A stretch of 64,000 bases of DNA, taken from Sulfurospirillum diekertiae (GTDB lineage: Bacteria > Campylobacterota > Campylobacteria > Campylobacterales > Sulfurospirillaceae). The position numbers and the translations under genes are program-made. Positions 48,068 through 56,446 of the stretch are shown piece by piece (within the stretch, counting starts at the first letter, position 1; every line of letters begins with the position of its first letter). The notes beneath the pieces were generated by a model that was not told where the DNA came from, searched no databases, and saw only the letters and a list, made by a program, of their open reading frames with translations. Location of the stretch: positions 1 to 64,000 of the forward strand of contig NZ_CP023275.1 in NCBI RefSeq assembly GCF_002309535.1, read 5' to 3'.

Positions 48068-48105
48068 AGCATAGTGTTGCGTATCATGCAACACTATGCT
48101 ATAAT
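48068..48105 (+). promoter_or_regulatory. higBA operator-promoter with 13-bp arms
   Basis: AGCATAGTGTTGC (48068-48080) and GCAACACTATGCT (48088-48100) are perfect inverted arms around a 7-base spacer. The right arm runs into the -10 box TATAAT (48100-48105). Six bases later is the ATG of higB, so binding of the antitoxin would block the promoter and the transcript probably starts at the start codon. Confidence 0.85.
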
Positions 48106-48111
48106 TCTCTC

Positions 48112-48390
48112 ATGATAAAGTCATTCAAGCATAAAGGTCTTCAACTCTTTTTTGAATCAGGCAACCTCAAGGGTATTCAAGCCGATCATGCGAAAAAGCT
48201 TCGTATGCGTTTAGCTGCACTTGATACCGCTATGATCATTGAAGATTTGAAGTTACTTGGATTTGATCTTCATGAGCTTGAAGGCAATAGAAAAGGTATA
48301 TGGTCCATTAAAGTGAATGGTAATTACAGACTCACCTTTACGTTTGAAAATGGTGATGTCTATATTTTAAACTATGAGGACTACCACTAA
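48112..48390 (+). CDS. higB: RelE/HigB-type toxin
   Basis: A 92-residue ParE/RelE-fold protein of the plasmid maintenance killer type: FKHKGLQLFFESGNLKGI, then LRMRLAALDTA and a C-terminal KGIWSIKVNGNYRLTF with the usual basic and aromatic residues for ribosome-dependent mRNA cleavage. The -10 box six bases before ATG and lack of a ribosome site point to a leaderless message. Its end overlaps higA by one base. Confidence 0.92.
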   Translation: MIKSFKHKGLQLFFESGNLKGIQADHAKKLRMRLAALDTAMIIEDLKLLGFDLHELEGNRKGIWSIKVNGNYRLTFTFENGDVYILNYEDYH

Positions 48391-48680
48391 TGAGTATGTA
48401 TAATCCGCCCCATCCTGGGCAATTTATTAAAGAGGTCTATTTAGACGAACTTGGGATCAGTGAGCGAGAAGTAGCGCATAAGCTCAAAGTCGCACCTTCG
48501 ACTTTCCATCGTCTTGTGAGCACACAAACAAGCCTAACACCTGAAATGGCATTACGCCTTTCTAAAACTCTTGGAAGAACGCCTGAGAGTTGGTTGGCCA
48601 TGCAAGATAAATACAGCCTTTGGATGCTTGGACAATCACTTAATCTTGATGCAGTTGAAAAACTAGTAATCTCCGCATAA
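48390..48680 (+). CDS. higA: HigA-type antitoxin
   Basis: The 96-residue protein begins NPPHPGQFIKEVYLDELG, the classic HigA opening, and has an XRE helix-turn-helix (REVAHKLKVAPSTFHRLVS). It binds the toxin and, as dimer, the 13-bp-arm operator upstream. The toxin-first order with overlapping ends is typical of HigBA. Confidence 0.94.
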   Translation: MSMYNPPHPGQFIKEVYLDELGISEREVAHKLKVAPSTFHRLVSTQTSLTPEMALRLSKTLGRTPESWLAMQDKYSLWMLGQSLNLDAVEKLVISA

Positions 48681-48683
48681 GGA

Positions 48684-48935
48684 ATGAGTCAAATGGAAGA
48701 AAACATTATCAAAGGTGAAGTCACAGACATAACTTACTTTGGCCTCAAAGTCTATGATGAGAAGTTTGTCAGAGATGAAGATATTAAGCAGTTACCCTTT
48801 TACGATTTTTGGGCAGAAAGCGCACAAAACTCAACGTGTTTTATGCACGATGATCAACGTTTGATCTACTTGCACGATTGGGAAAGGTTTTGTAAATTGT
48901 TCATTAAAACTGGTAAGCATCGATTTCAATTTTAA
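48684..48935 (+). CDS. Hypothetical protein after higA
   Basis: An 83-residue acidic protein with aromatic-rich segments (YGLKV-like and LPFYDFWAESAQNSTCFMHDDQRLIYLHDWERF). No family is recognised. Starts at 48684 or 48693 are possible; GGAATG precedes the first. Three bases separate it from higA, so it belongs to that transcript. It precedes the second zinc-ribbon copy by ten bases. Confidence 0.65.
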   Translation: MSQMEENIIKGEVTDITYFGLKVYDEKFVRDEDIKQLPFYDFWAESAQNSTCFMHDDQRLIYLHDWERFCKLFIKTGKHRFQF

Positions 48936-48945
48936 AGGCTACAAA

Positions 48946-49185
48946 ATGCTCGATTGTCCTCTATGCTCATGGCCGCTAAAGGCTGGTGAAAAAATGGTTT
49001 ATTGTTACGACGACAGTTGTGGATTTCATATCGATTACACTCAAGAGGATCTATTAAGAGATATTACAAAAAAAGAGGTAGAATATCTGCTCATAGGAAA
49101 AATGATCGATGGCTTAATAAGCCTCGATCTCGATGCACCTAATTTCATTGCTTCAAAGGTCACTAAACTTGAATCCTACATGTAA
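48946..49185 (+). CDS. Small zinc-ribbon-like protein, copy 2
   Basis: It is nearly the same as the 46793 copy (79 residues; MLDCPLCSWPLKAGEKMVYC, CGFHIDYTQEDLL, DAPNFIASKVTKLESYM). All cysteines are kept in both copies, so both are probably functional. The copies are about 2.15 kb apart and each is followed by a 90-bp repeat, indicating a duplicated module. Confidence 0.82.
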   Translation: MLDCPLCSWPLKAGEKMVYCYDDSCGFHIDYTQEDLLRDITKKEVEYLLIGKMIDGLISLDLDAPNFIASKVTKLESYM

Positions 49186-49201
49186 AAACAGTTACTAAAG
49201 C

Positions 49202-49486
49202 TTACCGCAATCTCTTTAACTTTGTTTTGTATTGTTGTAAAAAGCGGATAATTTCATCAATATCATCTTCGCCTAATGGTAATGTCAAATATTCTCCATT
49301 TTCGGGGTAGCCTTTCTCTTGCTCTTCTTTGTCCTGAGTTGGATCAATTGTCCATCTTAAACCGAAGCAAGGGTATGTTTTTTCTTTAAGAGTGTAATTG
49401 CCATAAGCAATCACAAATTCCCCACCGGATATTTTACTTTTGATAGGAGGTGTTATATCAACAACGCTACTAAACGTATCTTCCAT
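49202..49486 (-). CDS. Hypothetical 94-residue protein
   Basis: I start at ATG 49486 because TTTGGAG lies seven bases upstream; two longer in-frame starts lack a site and reach into the 90-bp repeat. The sequence (SGGEFVIAYGNYTLKEKTYPCFGLRW; then LPLGEDDIDEIIRFLQQY) suggests a small beta fold with a C-terminal helix. I do not recognise the family. Confidence 0.65.
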   Translation of the reverse strand: MEDTFSSVVDITPPIKSKISGGEFVIAYGNYTLKEKTYPCFGLRWTIDPTQDKEEQEKGYPENGEYLTLPLGEDDIDEIIRFLQQYKTKLKRLR

Positions 49487-49530
49487 CTCAATTCTCCAAA
49501 TAGTTTGTATGCAATATTTTAACATATACA

Positions 49531-49620
49531 CACCTCTTAAATCCACCGATGAAAAAACCGTGCTGGTATTTTTCACAGAGTGTGTAACCCAGTGCTATCT
49601 CCGGATCAGATTGATGATCA
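49531..49620. repeat. 90-bp direct repeat, copy 2
   Basis: The partner of 47937-48026 (83 of 90 positions the same). It contains TGAAAAAACCGTGC and ends in TCTCCGGATCAGAT-TGATGATCA. It lies upstream of the minus-strand hypothetical gene and may include part of its leader. Confidence 0.85.
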
Positions 49621-49649
49621 TTTAAAAAATCTTTTTTTTGAGAGAAAAA

Positions 49650-49706
49650 GACTTATACAATTTTGTATATTATGCAGATTTGTATAGTAATGAGTTTGTA
49701 TAAGTC
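49650..49706. repeat. TTGTATA repeats bounded by inverted GACTTATACAA
   Basis: GACTTATACAA (49650-49660) and TTGTATAAGTC (49696-49706) are perfect 11-bp inverted arms. Between them TTGTATA occurs at about 49663 and 49679, so three direct TTGTATA copies are spaced about 16-17 bases. This resembles an operator or iteron cluster. Confidence 0.65.
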
Positions 49707-49750
49707 ATGATGAATAGATAGACTTAATATATATTAATACCAAGGAGCAT

Positions 49751-50006
49751 AAACTATTAATAGCCAGATTAATAGTCGTCAAACAATTAATGGCTACATT
49801 AACTGTTTAATAGACTCTTGTTTTAAAAATCAGCTAACAAACAACAATACACTACACACAATATCGAATCTATGGTGCTTTTAGAACAATCAGACCATTA
49901 ATATATATTTACTGTATTATCAAAGTGCTAATGGAGGCATTAATAGTTTGATATAAAATTACAGTAAAAATTTTCAAACCATTAATGTGGCTATTAACTG
50001 TTTGAT
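49751..50006. repeat. Array of ATTAATG palindromic units (iteron-like)
   Basis: Four related units occur: 49751-49779 (AAACTATTAATAG...), 49781-49808 (AAACAATTAATG-GCTA-CATTAACTGTTT, nearly perfect inverted repeat), 49928-49952 (CTAATGGAGGCATTAATAGTTTGAT) and 49976-50006 (AAACCATTAATG...ATTAACTGTTTGAT). Outer AAAC/GTTT and inner ATTAATG halves are shared. The units resemble binding sites for a dimeric replication or regulatory protein. Confidence 0.65.
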
Positions 50007-50061
50007 GCATATTTTGAGAAAATTCAATAGTGTATGAAAACATGAAGCAGAAAAAATTAAT

Positions 50062-50832
50062 TTAAGATTTGCTGCTACTCTCATGATCTTTCATAATCTG
50101 ACTCAACTCATTTTTAAATTTTACGAAATCCTGCTGCATATCTTCTAGTACTTTACCCTTCTCATTCCAAGGTATTTTAGTTTTCAATTTTTCAGATATT
50201 TCTTTATAGCTATATGAGCTTTTGTACTTGTAAAGATTGAACCTAATGCATAACTCTATTGTTAAATGCATATTTTGTGGATAATCATACATACACGCTT
50301 TTACCAATGGAAAAAAATCTGCTTCAATAAAGTACGCAACAATACTAGAATAGCCTTCTTCTTTTGGAAAATAGTGTTCGGATATTTGCATTAACAGCTT
50401 TAAGTCATTAGAAAAAAAGTTTGCTAATTCAGGGGAATGATGCTCTATATAATCATCATAAGCATCTATAAGTGCAAGTGGAAAAACATCTTTTTCATAG
50501 CTAAATTTTCTTTTATAATGCATAGCTTTAGCATTAAGTGTATTAAATGCAAAAGCTAAATAATCAATGTAATGATGAATTGTTTCAGGATCATTATCGT
50601 TTTCTAAAAACGAATTTAATTCAGCTAGTAGCAAAGTAAATTGAGATTGCTTATGTACAAAATTTTGAAAATTAGCAAATTCTAATTTTTCGATTCTTCC
50701 AGTTTGTTCTAATTCTAACAAATCATCTTTTTCAAAAGAATGCAAAAAATTGATAATAGGGTAGTTCTCTTTTTTATATTTATAGTACGTAGATTTACCT
50801 ATATGCAATAGCCGACATATAGTATTGACCAT
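50062..50832 (-). CDS. Helix-turn-helix protein of unknown function
   Basis: The 256-residue protein opens with MVNTICRLLHIGKSTYYKYK, a helix-turn-helix of the kind seen in small regulators and terminase-like proteins. The remaining 220 residues are helical and unassigned (ELNSFLENDNDPETIHHYIDYLAFAF). ATG 50832 follows GGGGAGG. An imperfect inverted repeat, TATACCCTCCC and GGGAGTATA, lies just upstream, possibly its own operator. It sits beside the iteron-like arrays and could bind them. Confidence 0.7.
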   Translation of the reverse strand: MVNTICRLLHIGKSTYYKYKKENYPIINFLHSFEKDDLLELEQTGRIEKLEFANFQNFVHKQSQFTLLLAELNSFLENDNDPETIHHYIDYLAFAFNTLNAKAMHYKRKFSYEKDVFPLALIDAYDDYIEHHSPELANFFSNDLKLLMQISEHYFPKEEGYSSIVAYFIEADFFPLVKACMYDYPQNMHLTIELCIRFNLYKYKSSYSYKEISEKLKTKIPWNEKGKVLEDMQQDFVKFKNELSQIMKDHESSSKS

Positions 50833-51216
50833 TATACCCTCCCCTGATAATTAATGATGGGAGTATACCATAATTTCCATAATAGATAATATATATAATG
50901 AGTTATAAGTAAAATATTACCTTATATAGATTATTAAGTAAATTTTTATATTATGAGTGCCATAATGCCAATTATCTTTAATAGGTAATATTTTTATGGT
51001 TTTAACTATTAAAAAAGTTCTATTATAGAATATTTGGAGGTGTCTAAAAATATAGAATATAGTTAAAAAGAATAAAAAACTCTTCTCTCTTTTGTCCTGA
51101 GAAACTTCGAGAAAGAAGAGTAACACCGTTCTGAGTTGAGGGTGTGGTCTGCAATTCTACCACAAATCCCTCTGATTGTTAAAAATTCAAAATTTGAAAA
51201 ATACATAAGGATATTT
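50833..51216. other. AT-rich non-coding region with hairpins
   Basis: These 384 bases have no gene. The left part is very AT-rich. On the right, ACTCTTCT (51090-51097) pairs with AGAAGAGT (51114-51121), and ACACC...GGGTGT and GTGGT...ACCAC (about 51124-51166) could form further hairpins. This may be a leader, terminator or transfer-origin-like site; I cannot tell which. AAGGA serves the next gene. Confidence 0.5.
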
Positions 51217-52002
51217 ATGTCCAAAAAAATTGAAGAGCAATATTGGTTTAGTCATGATGTGAATGCTAAAGATGACCCAAAATGCTTGATGTTAATTGAT
51301 GAACTGGGGCTTGAGGGTTATGGTATATATTGGGTATTGATTGAAACGTTAAGAGCACAACCCGATTATAGATACCCTTTAAAATTAATCTCTTCTCTCG
51401 CGAGAAAATACGCAACTACGTCACCAAAAATGCAAACTGTAATTACACAGTATGGCTTATTTGAAGTTGAAAATGAAGAATTTTTTCTTTCCAAATCTCT
51501 TCTTAGGCGTATGCAAAAGTATGAATTGAAAGTTGAGCAGTTAAGGCAGAATGCTCTTAAAGGCGTACAAAAGCGTAAAGATGAATTTGAAAAACAAATG
51601 CAAACATTGAGTCTACCATACTCAACTGAGCAAATGCTCAACAATTGCTCGGCAATTGCTGAGCTAGAATACTCTAGTATAGAACACTCTAGTTTATTAA
51701 AAGATAACTCTCTCTTAGGTATTGAAAGAGTTGATTTTAAAACTTTTAAAAAACGACTAATCGAATCTTGTCCTAGTTTCAAATTTGCCTTATGTGGCAA
51801 CTTGGGCTACTCCATTGAACATAAAGGATTTCAGCTCAAAAATGATCTTATTTTTAGTCTTCAAAATCAAAGTTTTCTTGAAAAAGAGGAAGCTTTTAAA
51901 ATTTGGGGATATCTATACAGCATACCCGATAAAGTCTTCGAACTCGCAAATACACAAATCCAAAACCAACACAAGGAAGAAAACTATGCAAACAACAATT
52001 AG
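51217..52002 (+). CDS. Lin1244/Lin1753-type (DUF4373) replication-organiser-like protein
   Basis: The N-terminal domain WFSHDVNAKDDPKCLMLIDELG-EGYGIYWVLIETLRAQ is characteristic of DUF4373/Lin1244 proteins found in phage and plasmid replication genes. The rest has a charged linker and a helical C-terminal part (EEAFKIWGYLYSIPDKVFELAN). ATG 51217 follows AAGGA; a longer upstream frame is not supported. It may help load replication proteins onto the element's iterons (inference). It overlaps the next gene by 17 bases. Confidence 0.75.
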   Translation: MSKKIEEQYWFSHDVNAKDDPKCLMLIDELGLEGYGIYWVLIETLRAQPDYRYPLKLISSLARKYATTSPKMQTVITQYGLFEVENEEFFLSKSLLRRMQKYELKVEQLRQNALKGVQKRKDEFEKQMQTLSLPYSTEQMLNNCSAIAELEYSSIEHSSLLKDNSLLGIERVDFKTFKKRLIESCPSFKFALCGNLGYSIEHKGFQLKNDLIFSLQNQSFLEKEEAFKIWGYLYSIPDKVFELANTQIQNQHKEENYANNN

Positions 52003-52246
52003 TGAAAACGCGGCAAAAATCCTGGAAGAAATCAATAACAATCCAATGTTTAAAAAGTTAATTTGCCTAAATCAAAAGCAAGCGGCTGAGGCCATTGGTG
52101 TTAGTTCGACTACGTTGATCTTGTGGCGCAAAGATGGTTTCGGCCCTCAGTACATCAAGGTAGAGAGAGGTAAGCGAGGACGAGTGCTTTATCCAAAGAC
52201 TGAGATCGCTGAATGGCTTTCTCGCAGCACCATTAAAACCATGTAA
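51986..52246 (+). CDS. AlpA/excisionase-like HTH protein
   Basis: An 86-residue protein with the helix-turn-helix LNQKQAAEAIGVSSTTLILWRKDGFGPQYIKV followed by RVLYPKTEIAEWL, the hallmark of AlpA/MerR-like excisionases and regulators. ATG 51986 follows AAGGA and lies within the 3' end of the previous gene. It is a candidate recombination directionality factor for the integrase, although it lies far from it, or a regulator of transfer genes. Confidence 0.85.
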   Translation: MQTTISENAAKILEEINNNPMFKKLICLNQKQAAEAIGVSSTTLILWRKDGFGPQYIKVERGKRGRVLYPKTEIAEWLSRSTIKTM

Positions 52247-52256
52247 GAGGTGCGTG

Positions 52257-52682
52257 ATGAAACATGAAAATACAGATATTTTAAAACGGCTAAAAACTCT
52301 TGAAAGTAAACTTGAGAGGTTGACGAGAGAGGAAATGTCCTCAGATCTCTTTATCGAGTTTCGTTTTCTTTTTCAGGGAAATCAAATTCTTACGGGCATT
52401 GTTGATTTAACGCCAAATAATGGAATTATCAAGAGGAAATTTAAGCTTCTAAAGGCTCAGTATGCAATTTGCAAAGAGCGTGCTGAGTTTGCCGTGTGTT
52501 TAGTAAGTAAAAATGATCGCATTTCCACAATCAGCGAGTTTTATGTCACAGGCGAAAGCTTTATGAAAATCACCAGTTTTATGCCAAATGTTGAAGAGTT
52601 TTTTGAATTTGATAAATCGTTTAAAGCGCATTGTGCATCGCTTGATCAAAGTGAGAAAAGGAGTTCACAATGCGCTTCTTAG
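52257..52682 (+). CDS. Hypothetical protein, 141 residues
   Basis: ATG 52257 follows AGAGG. A short coiled coil (LKRLKTLESKLERLTREEM) leads to a mixed fold with no recognised family. Its 3' end overlaps the next gene by 13 bases, so it belongs to the transfer operon. No membrane segment is visible. Confidence 0.72.
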   Translation: MKHENTDILKRLKTLESKLERLTREEMSSDLFIEFRFLFQGNQILTGIVDLTPNNGIIKRKFKLLKAQYAICKERAEFAVCLVSKNDRISTISEFYVTGESFMKITSFMPNVEEFFEFDKSFKAHCASLDQSEKRSSQCAS

Positions 52683-54883
52683 TATTGTTTTTATTTCCTT
52701 TATTCCTTTTTGCTGATGTCGCAAGCGAAAAAGATACGTTAGCGGATTCGCTCTTCACTCATGATGATGCTATCGTCGCACCGGGAGCGTGTTCATTTTC
52801 ATGTCGTGCCGTTGCTGATGGTTATATAACACAGATCATCGATATCGATGCGAAGAGCGGTACAACGCATTGTGAAGTGTATAGTCGTAATAATACAAGT
52901 AAAGCTTTAGGTGTAAATGCCAATCAACAAAACCTTACATGTAAAGCGCAAGCGAATAAAAGCCCTGGTGATTATGCCGGGCAATTGAAGTCGAATTCGG
53001 ATACGAATTATCAGTTAAGCGGAGCAAAATACGAAACTGATACGATGACGTTTTCACGCTTTCTCACCGGTATGGCAACGTTGGATCCGTCTATCGTCGA
53101 CGTTAGTGCGACCAATAGTACTGGCATGCTTCAAGTCAAAAACTCAAATATGCTTTACGGTACAAATATCTCAACCACAAGGCAAGAAACATTTCTATCG
53201 TTCTTTGGTGTAGAGGATGCAACGACGAGTTCAGAGATTGTCTCGAGTGTTGATAGTCTCAATAAAGCGAATCTAGGGTATTTTTATAATCTCTTTTCTA
53301 ATATGTCCTCAATTTATAGCTATCTGCAAAATCTTCTTTTTGCCTTTGTATCTGCATTCTTTATTGTGATTCTTGGATCTAAAAAGCTGCAAGCCTACTT
53401 AGCCAAAGAAAATGACACTACGAATTATCTTAGCAAATTGTATATCCCTCTTATTGCGGTCACGTTGTTTTATATCCCCGTGCCATCAGAAAACAATATA
53501 AAAAGTTCGTTAATGCAATCGATGATTCGCACTTTTATGATTACAAGCACGAAGATTGCCGATAAAGCCGCTGTTATCGCGGCTAATACCTATTTGCAAA
53601 AGCTATATGCAAGTGTAGGCGCAAATACAATGCAAGGTGAAGCGACGATCTATTCGTTACGGGATAGCGCGAAAGCGCAAAAAGAGCTTTATGCCAATGT
53701 AATGCAAGAGTGCAAAGTTCGTTTTCCAGATGCAATGACGTTTCAGGTAGACGATGCTGATCTAGCACAAAAAAGTATCTACAATCTAAACCAAACCAAA
53801 GAGGGAGTTACTGCTAAAGCGTGCAGATCCATTGAACGTAAGTGGCTTATTGCTTCAAAGACCTTCGCACAACAAAGCAAATACGCAGATCAAATTGCGC
53901 AGAGTTTTGGTAATAACGCATTGCAAAGCAAGCTCAATAGCATCAATACATTCCTCAATAATCGTCAAAACGAGCTCGGGTGGATTAACAGCGCGTTTAT
54001 CCCATCGGCCGCTATTTTGGTCGAAATGATGCCACTTGTCGAAGTTGCTAAAAATGGCATTACACAAGATCAAGAAAGCAATCAAGAGAAGATCCGCAAC
54101 GCTTATGCAAGCGGAGATGAGGAGAAAAGTTTACTCGAGAAGATTAAAACCGAAGGCGGTAGCCTCTTCGGTGCGGTTATGGCGAAGATGACCTATATGA
54201 TTCTACCTGGTGTGAATACGGTGTTTCAAGTTTTCAATTCCGTGATTTCAGGCGGCGTTGAGATGCTCACATTCATTGCAACGTTTTTTAGTCCACTTGG
54301 TGGCAAAGCATTTTCATTTATCTCTAAAGGTGGCGGTGGTGCAACGATTCAACTAGCGAGTCTTGTTTTGGCGGCTATGTTCGTAGGACTCATCCTCAAG
54401 TACATTCCATTGATAACATCGATGATTGCCGGAATTTTGGCAGTTGTGGGATGGTTATTTGAATTAACGCAATACTTCTTTATCACGCCGTTTGTCGTTG
54501 CTTATGCTGTAACGATGCGCAAGACGGACAAAATTAGTGAGTACCTCGTCACCGGTATTGTGATCTTTTTTAAGCCGGTACTTCTTGTTATCTTTATTTA
54601 CTTAGGGCTCTTTTTGTACTACCTCTGCATGGATGTGTTCCTTCAATTTGCAGAAGAACAATTTTATCTCCTCGACGCGATCAATCAGAGCTTTTTTGTG
54701 GCAATGGTGTTGCAACTTTCGCTAGGACTTATCAAGATAACTTCATCATTTATGGCCGTGTATCTGATGTGGAAGGTAATCCTATCTGCACCAGGTCATG
54801 TGATAAAAATGATCGGATTGCATAATGTAGGTGACTTCCTCGAGCCAATTTCCAATAAGCTCGAGAGACAATCTCTCGTATAA
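52670..54883 (+). CDS. Large multi-spanning membrane protein (TrbL/VirB6-like layout)
   Basis: The 737-residue protein has a signal peptide (MRFLVLFLFPLFLFA), a cysteine-bearing periplasmic part (CSFSCRA, HCEVY, LTCKAQ), two membrane segments near residues 215-265, a long helical region and six or so membrane segments between about 520 and 720. This resembles conjugation channel proteins of the TrbL/VirB6 or TraG-N kind. It is only a likeness of layout; no motif proves it. It is the only transfer-channel-like gene seen. Confidence 0.65.
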   Translation: MRFLVLFLFPLFLFADVASEKDTLADSLFTHDDAIVAPGACSFSCRAVADGYITQIIDIDAKSGTTHCEVYSRNNTSKALGVNANQQNLTCKAQANKSPGDYAGQLKSNSDTNYQLSGAKYETDTMTFSRFLTGMATLDPSIVDVSATNSTGMLQVKNSNMLYGTNISTTRQETFLSFFGVEDATTSSEIVSSVDSLNKANLGYFYNLFSNMSSIYSYLQNLLFAFVSAFFIVILGSKKLQAYLAKENDTTNYLSKLYIPLIAVTLFYIPVPSENNIKSSLMQSMIRTFMITSTKIADKAAVIAANTYLQKLYASVGANTMQGEATIYSLRDSAKAQKELYANVMQECKVRFPDAMTFQVDDADLAQKSIYNLNQTKEGVTAKACRSIERKWLIASKTFAQQSKYADQIAQSFGNNALQSKLNSINTFLNNRQNELGWINSAFIPSAAILVEMMPLVEVAKNGITQDQESNQEKIRNAYASGDEEKSLLEKIKTEGGSLFGAVMAKMTYMILPGVNTVFQVFNSVISGGVEMLTFIATFFSPLGGKAFSFISKGGGGATIQLASLVLAAMFVGLILKYIPLITSMIAGILAVVGWLFELTQYFFITPFVVAYAVTMRKTDKISEYLVTGIVIFFKPVLLVIFIYLGLFLYYLCMDVFLQFAEEQFYLLDAINQSFFVAMVLQLSLGLIKITSSFMAVYLMWKVILSAPGHVIKMIGLHNVGDFLEPISNKLERQSLV

Positions 54884-54900
54884 AAAATAAGGAGTGAGCA

Positions 54901-55245
54901 ATGAAAAAACTACAAGGCAATAAAGTCATTGAAACTTTTTTAAAGTCAGCGACCTGGGTGATTCCCGTCTTTGCTTTTTTGGCCTGGTATCCAAAAAAAC
55001 TCATTGATGTACCTCATTTAATCGTGTCAAATGACGTAGGCGCATTAATTTTGATGTACGGCTATTGGATCATACTTGCGTTTACCGTGATGATCCTAGC
55101 GCATATCTTTGATGCCGGTGTGAAAGATTTTGATGAGATCAAAGGCTATATGGTTACCAAACATTGGTTTTGGTTATTGAGTGGCATCGGCCATATTCTA
55201 GGGTTTTTCGCATGGAAGATCTTTTGGCCTGGTGGCTTGTATTAA
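54901..55245 (+). CDS. Small membrane protein of transfer operon
   Basis: A 114-residue protein with three hydrophobic segments (about 18-33, 48-70 and 90-108). No family is recognised. AAGGAG precedes ATG 54901, 17 bases after the large membrane protein, with which it may form a complex. Confidence 0.72.
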   Translation: MKKLQGNKVIETFLKSATWVIPVFAFLAWYPKKLIDVPHLIVSNDVGALILMYGYWIILAFTVMILAHIFDAGVKDFDEIKGYMVTKHWFWLLSGIGHILGFFAWKIFWPGGLY

Positions 55246-55251
55246 GGAGAA

Positions 55252-55656
55252 ATGATGAAACCAGAAACAGCAGAACAAACATATCAATTTTTCGAGGAGG
55301 CTCAGATCGTTTTAAAAACGTTGGAAGAGCATATTTCGTCGTTTAATCAAGCTTCTAAAGTCTTCGAAAAAACGAATAACGATTTTGAAAAAATCGAAAA
55401 AAGTATCGATGGAATCGGTGTAAAGATCGCAGAAAAAATTCAAGTCAACACTATTCAGGCGTATCTCGTGGATGCCGTAAAGGAGCTTGAGAATGTCACC
55501 AAGGATCTAAAAAAACGCAAGCATGAAGAACGTTCCACGTTGAAGATCGTTTTTGCTTCAACGTGCCTTTCCGCGCTTTTAACAAGCATCGTTTTTATAG
55601 CGTTTGAAGCGGCCAATAAACCGCTTCTCAATCTTATCTATCAATTCGTTCATTAA
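55252..55656 (+). CDS. Coiled-coil protein with C-terminal membrane anchor
   Basis: The 134-residue protein is helical with heptad-like stretches (FEEAQIVLKTLEEHISSF, EKTNNDFEKIEKSIDGIG) and one hydrophobic helix near the end (VFASTCLSALLTSIVFIAF). The layout is like small TraN/relaxosome accessory or mobilization-helper proteins (MobB/TrwA-type membrane helpers) but no family match is visible. AAGGAGA precedes the tandem ATGs at 55252 and 55255. Confidence 0.7.
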   Translation: MMKPETAEQTYQFFEEAQIVLKTLEEHISSFNQASKVFEKTNNDFEKIEKSIDGIGVKIAEKIQVNTIQAYLVDAVKELENVTKDLKKRKHEERSTLKIVFASTCLSALLTSIVFIAFEAANKPLLNLIYQFVH

Positions 55657-55666
55657 GGAGAACACC

Positions 55667-56446
55667 ATGAAAAATATCGCAATTATTAATACTAAAGGCG
55701 GCGTAGGTAAAAGCACCCTCGCCTTTCATGTTTTACCGGCTATTTTAGCGGATAGAAATTTTGAGATCATCGAGATCGATAATAACAATAAAACGACGAC
55801 GACGTTTTTAAATACACAGATTCTCAAAGGGAAAATCACCTCGTTAAATATTGCAGAAGGTACGCAAAAGCTTGAGGAACTCGTCGTTACCAATATGCTT
55901 GATGAAGATAAGATCAGCGTGATTGATGCCGGTGGTGGTGATGATTCGCTCAAAGTGATCCATTCGTTTATCGATCAAGATTTGATCGCAGATACGCTGT
56001 TTATCATCCCCTTTATGCCCGATTTCGTACAGCTTAAAAACTTAGTCGATACGTATAACGTTTTACCAGATACAGCAAAGATTCTCGTTGTGTTAAATAA
56101 TGCGGATCTTAGTGATCCAGATCATCTTATGTTTATCAAGGGTCATGAAGATTATGAGATCCCGGATATGGAATCTACGTTTACGCACTTTGCTGTTTGC
56201 CCTAAAAGCCCACTTTTTTCGTATGCTGCTTCACGCAATAAAGAGACGATCAAAGATCTTGCCCTACTCGCAAGCCAATATAACAAAAACGAAATACTTG
56301 AGTATGCAAAGGTGAAAACCAAAGCAAATAGAGACTCCATGACGAAAATTTACCGCAATTGGAAAATTTCACGTAACGCAAAAGATTATATCGAGAGTGA
56401 AGCGATCACGCAGCTTAAAAGTATCATCCTGGGAGAGCAAGCATGA
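55667..56446 (+). CDS. parA: ParA-family partition ATPase
   Basis: The deviant Walker A KGGVGKST near residue 11 and VIDAGGGDD in the Walker A'/B region define a ParA/MinD ATPase of 259 residues. ParA moves plasmids or DNA along the nucleoid together with a DNA-binding partner. ATG 55667 follows AAGGAG. Its stop overlaps the small HTH-like gene by four bases, forming a two-gene cassette followed by a repeat array, the typical order of a plasmid partition system. Confidence 0.9.
   Translation: MKNIAIINTKGGVGKSTLAFHVLPAILADRNFEIIEIDNNNKTTTTFLNTQILKGKITSLNIAEGTQKLEELVVTNMLDEDKISVIDAGGGDDSLKVIHSFIDQDLIADTLFIIPFMPDFVQLKNLVDTYNVLPDTAKILVVLNNADLSDPDHLMFIKGHEDYEIPDMESTFTHFAVCPKSPLFSYAASRNKETIKDLALLASQYNKNEILEYAKVKTKANRDSMTKIYRNWKISRNAKDYIESEAITQLKSIILGEQA

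Larger units (their letters stand above)
49487..50061. other. 575-bp non-coding region with repeats
   Basis: No gene is visible. The right end of a 90-bp repeat (49531-49620), a TTGTATA repeat cluster (49650-49706), a 14-bp palindrome TTAATATATATTAA (49724-49737) and four partly palindromic ATTAATG units (49751-50006) fill most of it. Such density points to an origin-like or operator region of the element. Confidence 0.6.

Noticed and set aside
47821-48087. 88-codon minus-strand frame across the 90-bp repeat
   Set aside because: The matching frame in the second repeat copy is broken upstream of the shared part, and it crosses the higBA operator.
49650-50006. CRISPR array
   Set aside because: Units are palindromic, unequal and irregularly spaced, with no constant spacers and no cas genes.
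52670-55656. A complete type IV secretion system
   Set aside because: Only a large TrbL/VirB6-like membrane protein and small membrane proteins are seen; VirB4, VirB8-10 and pilus genes are not visible.
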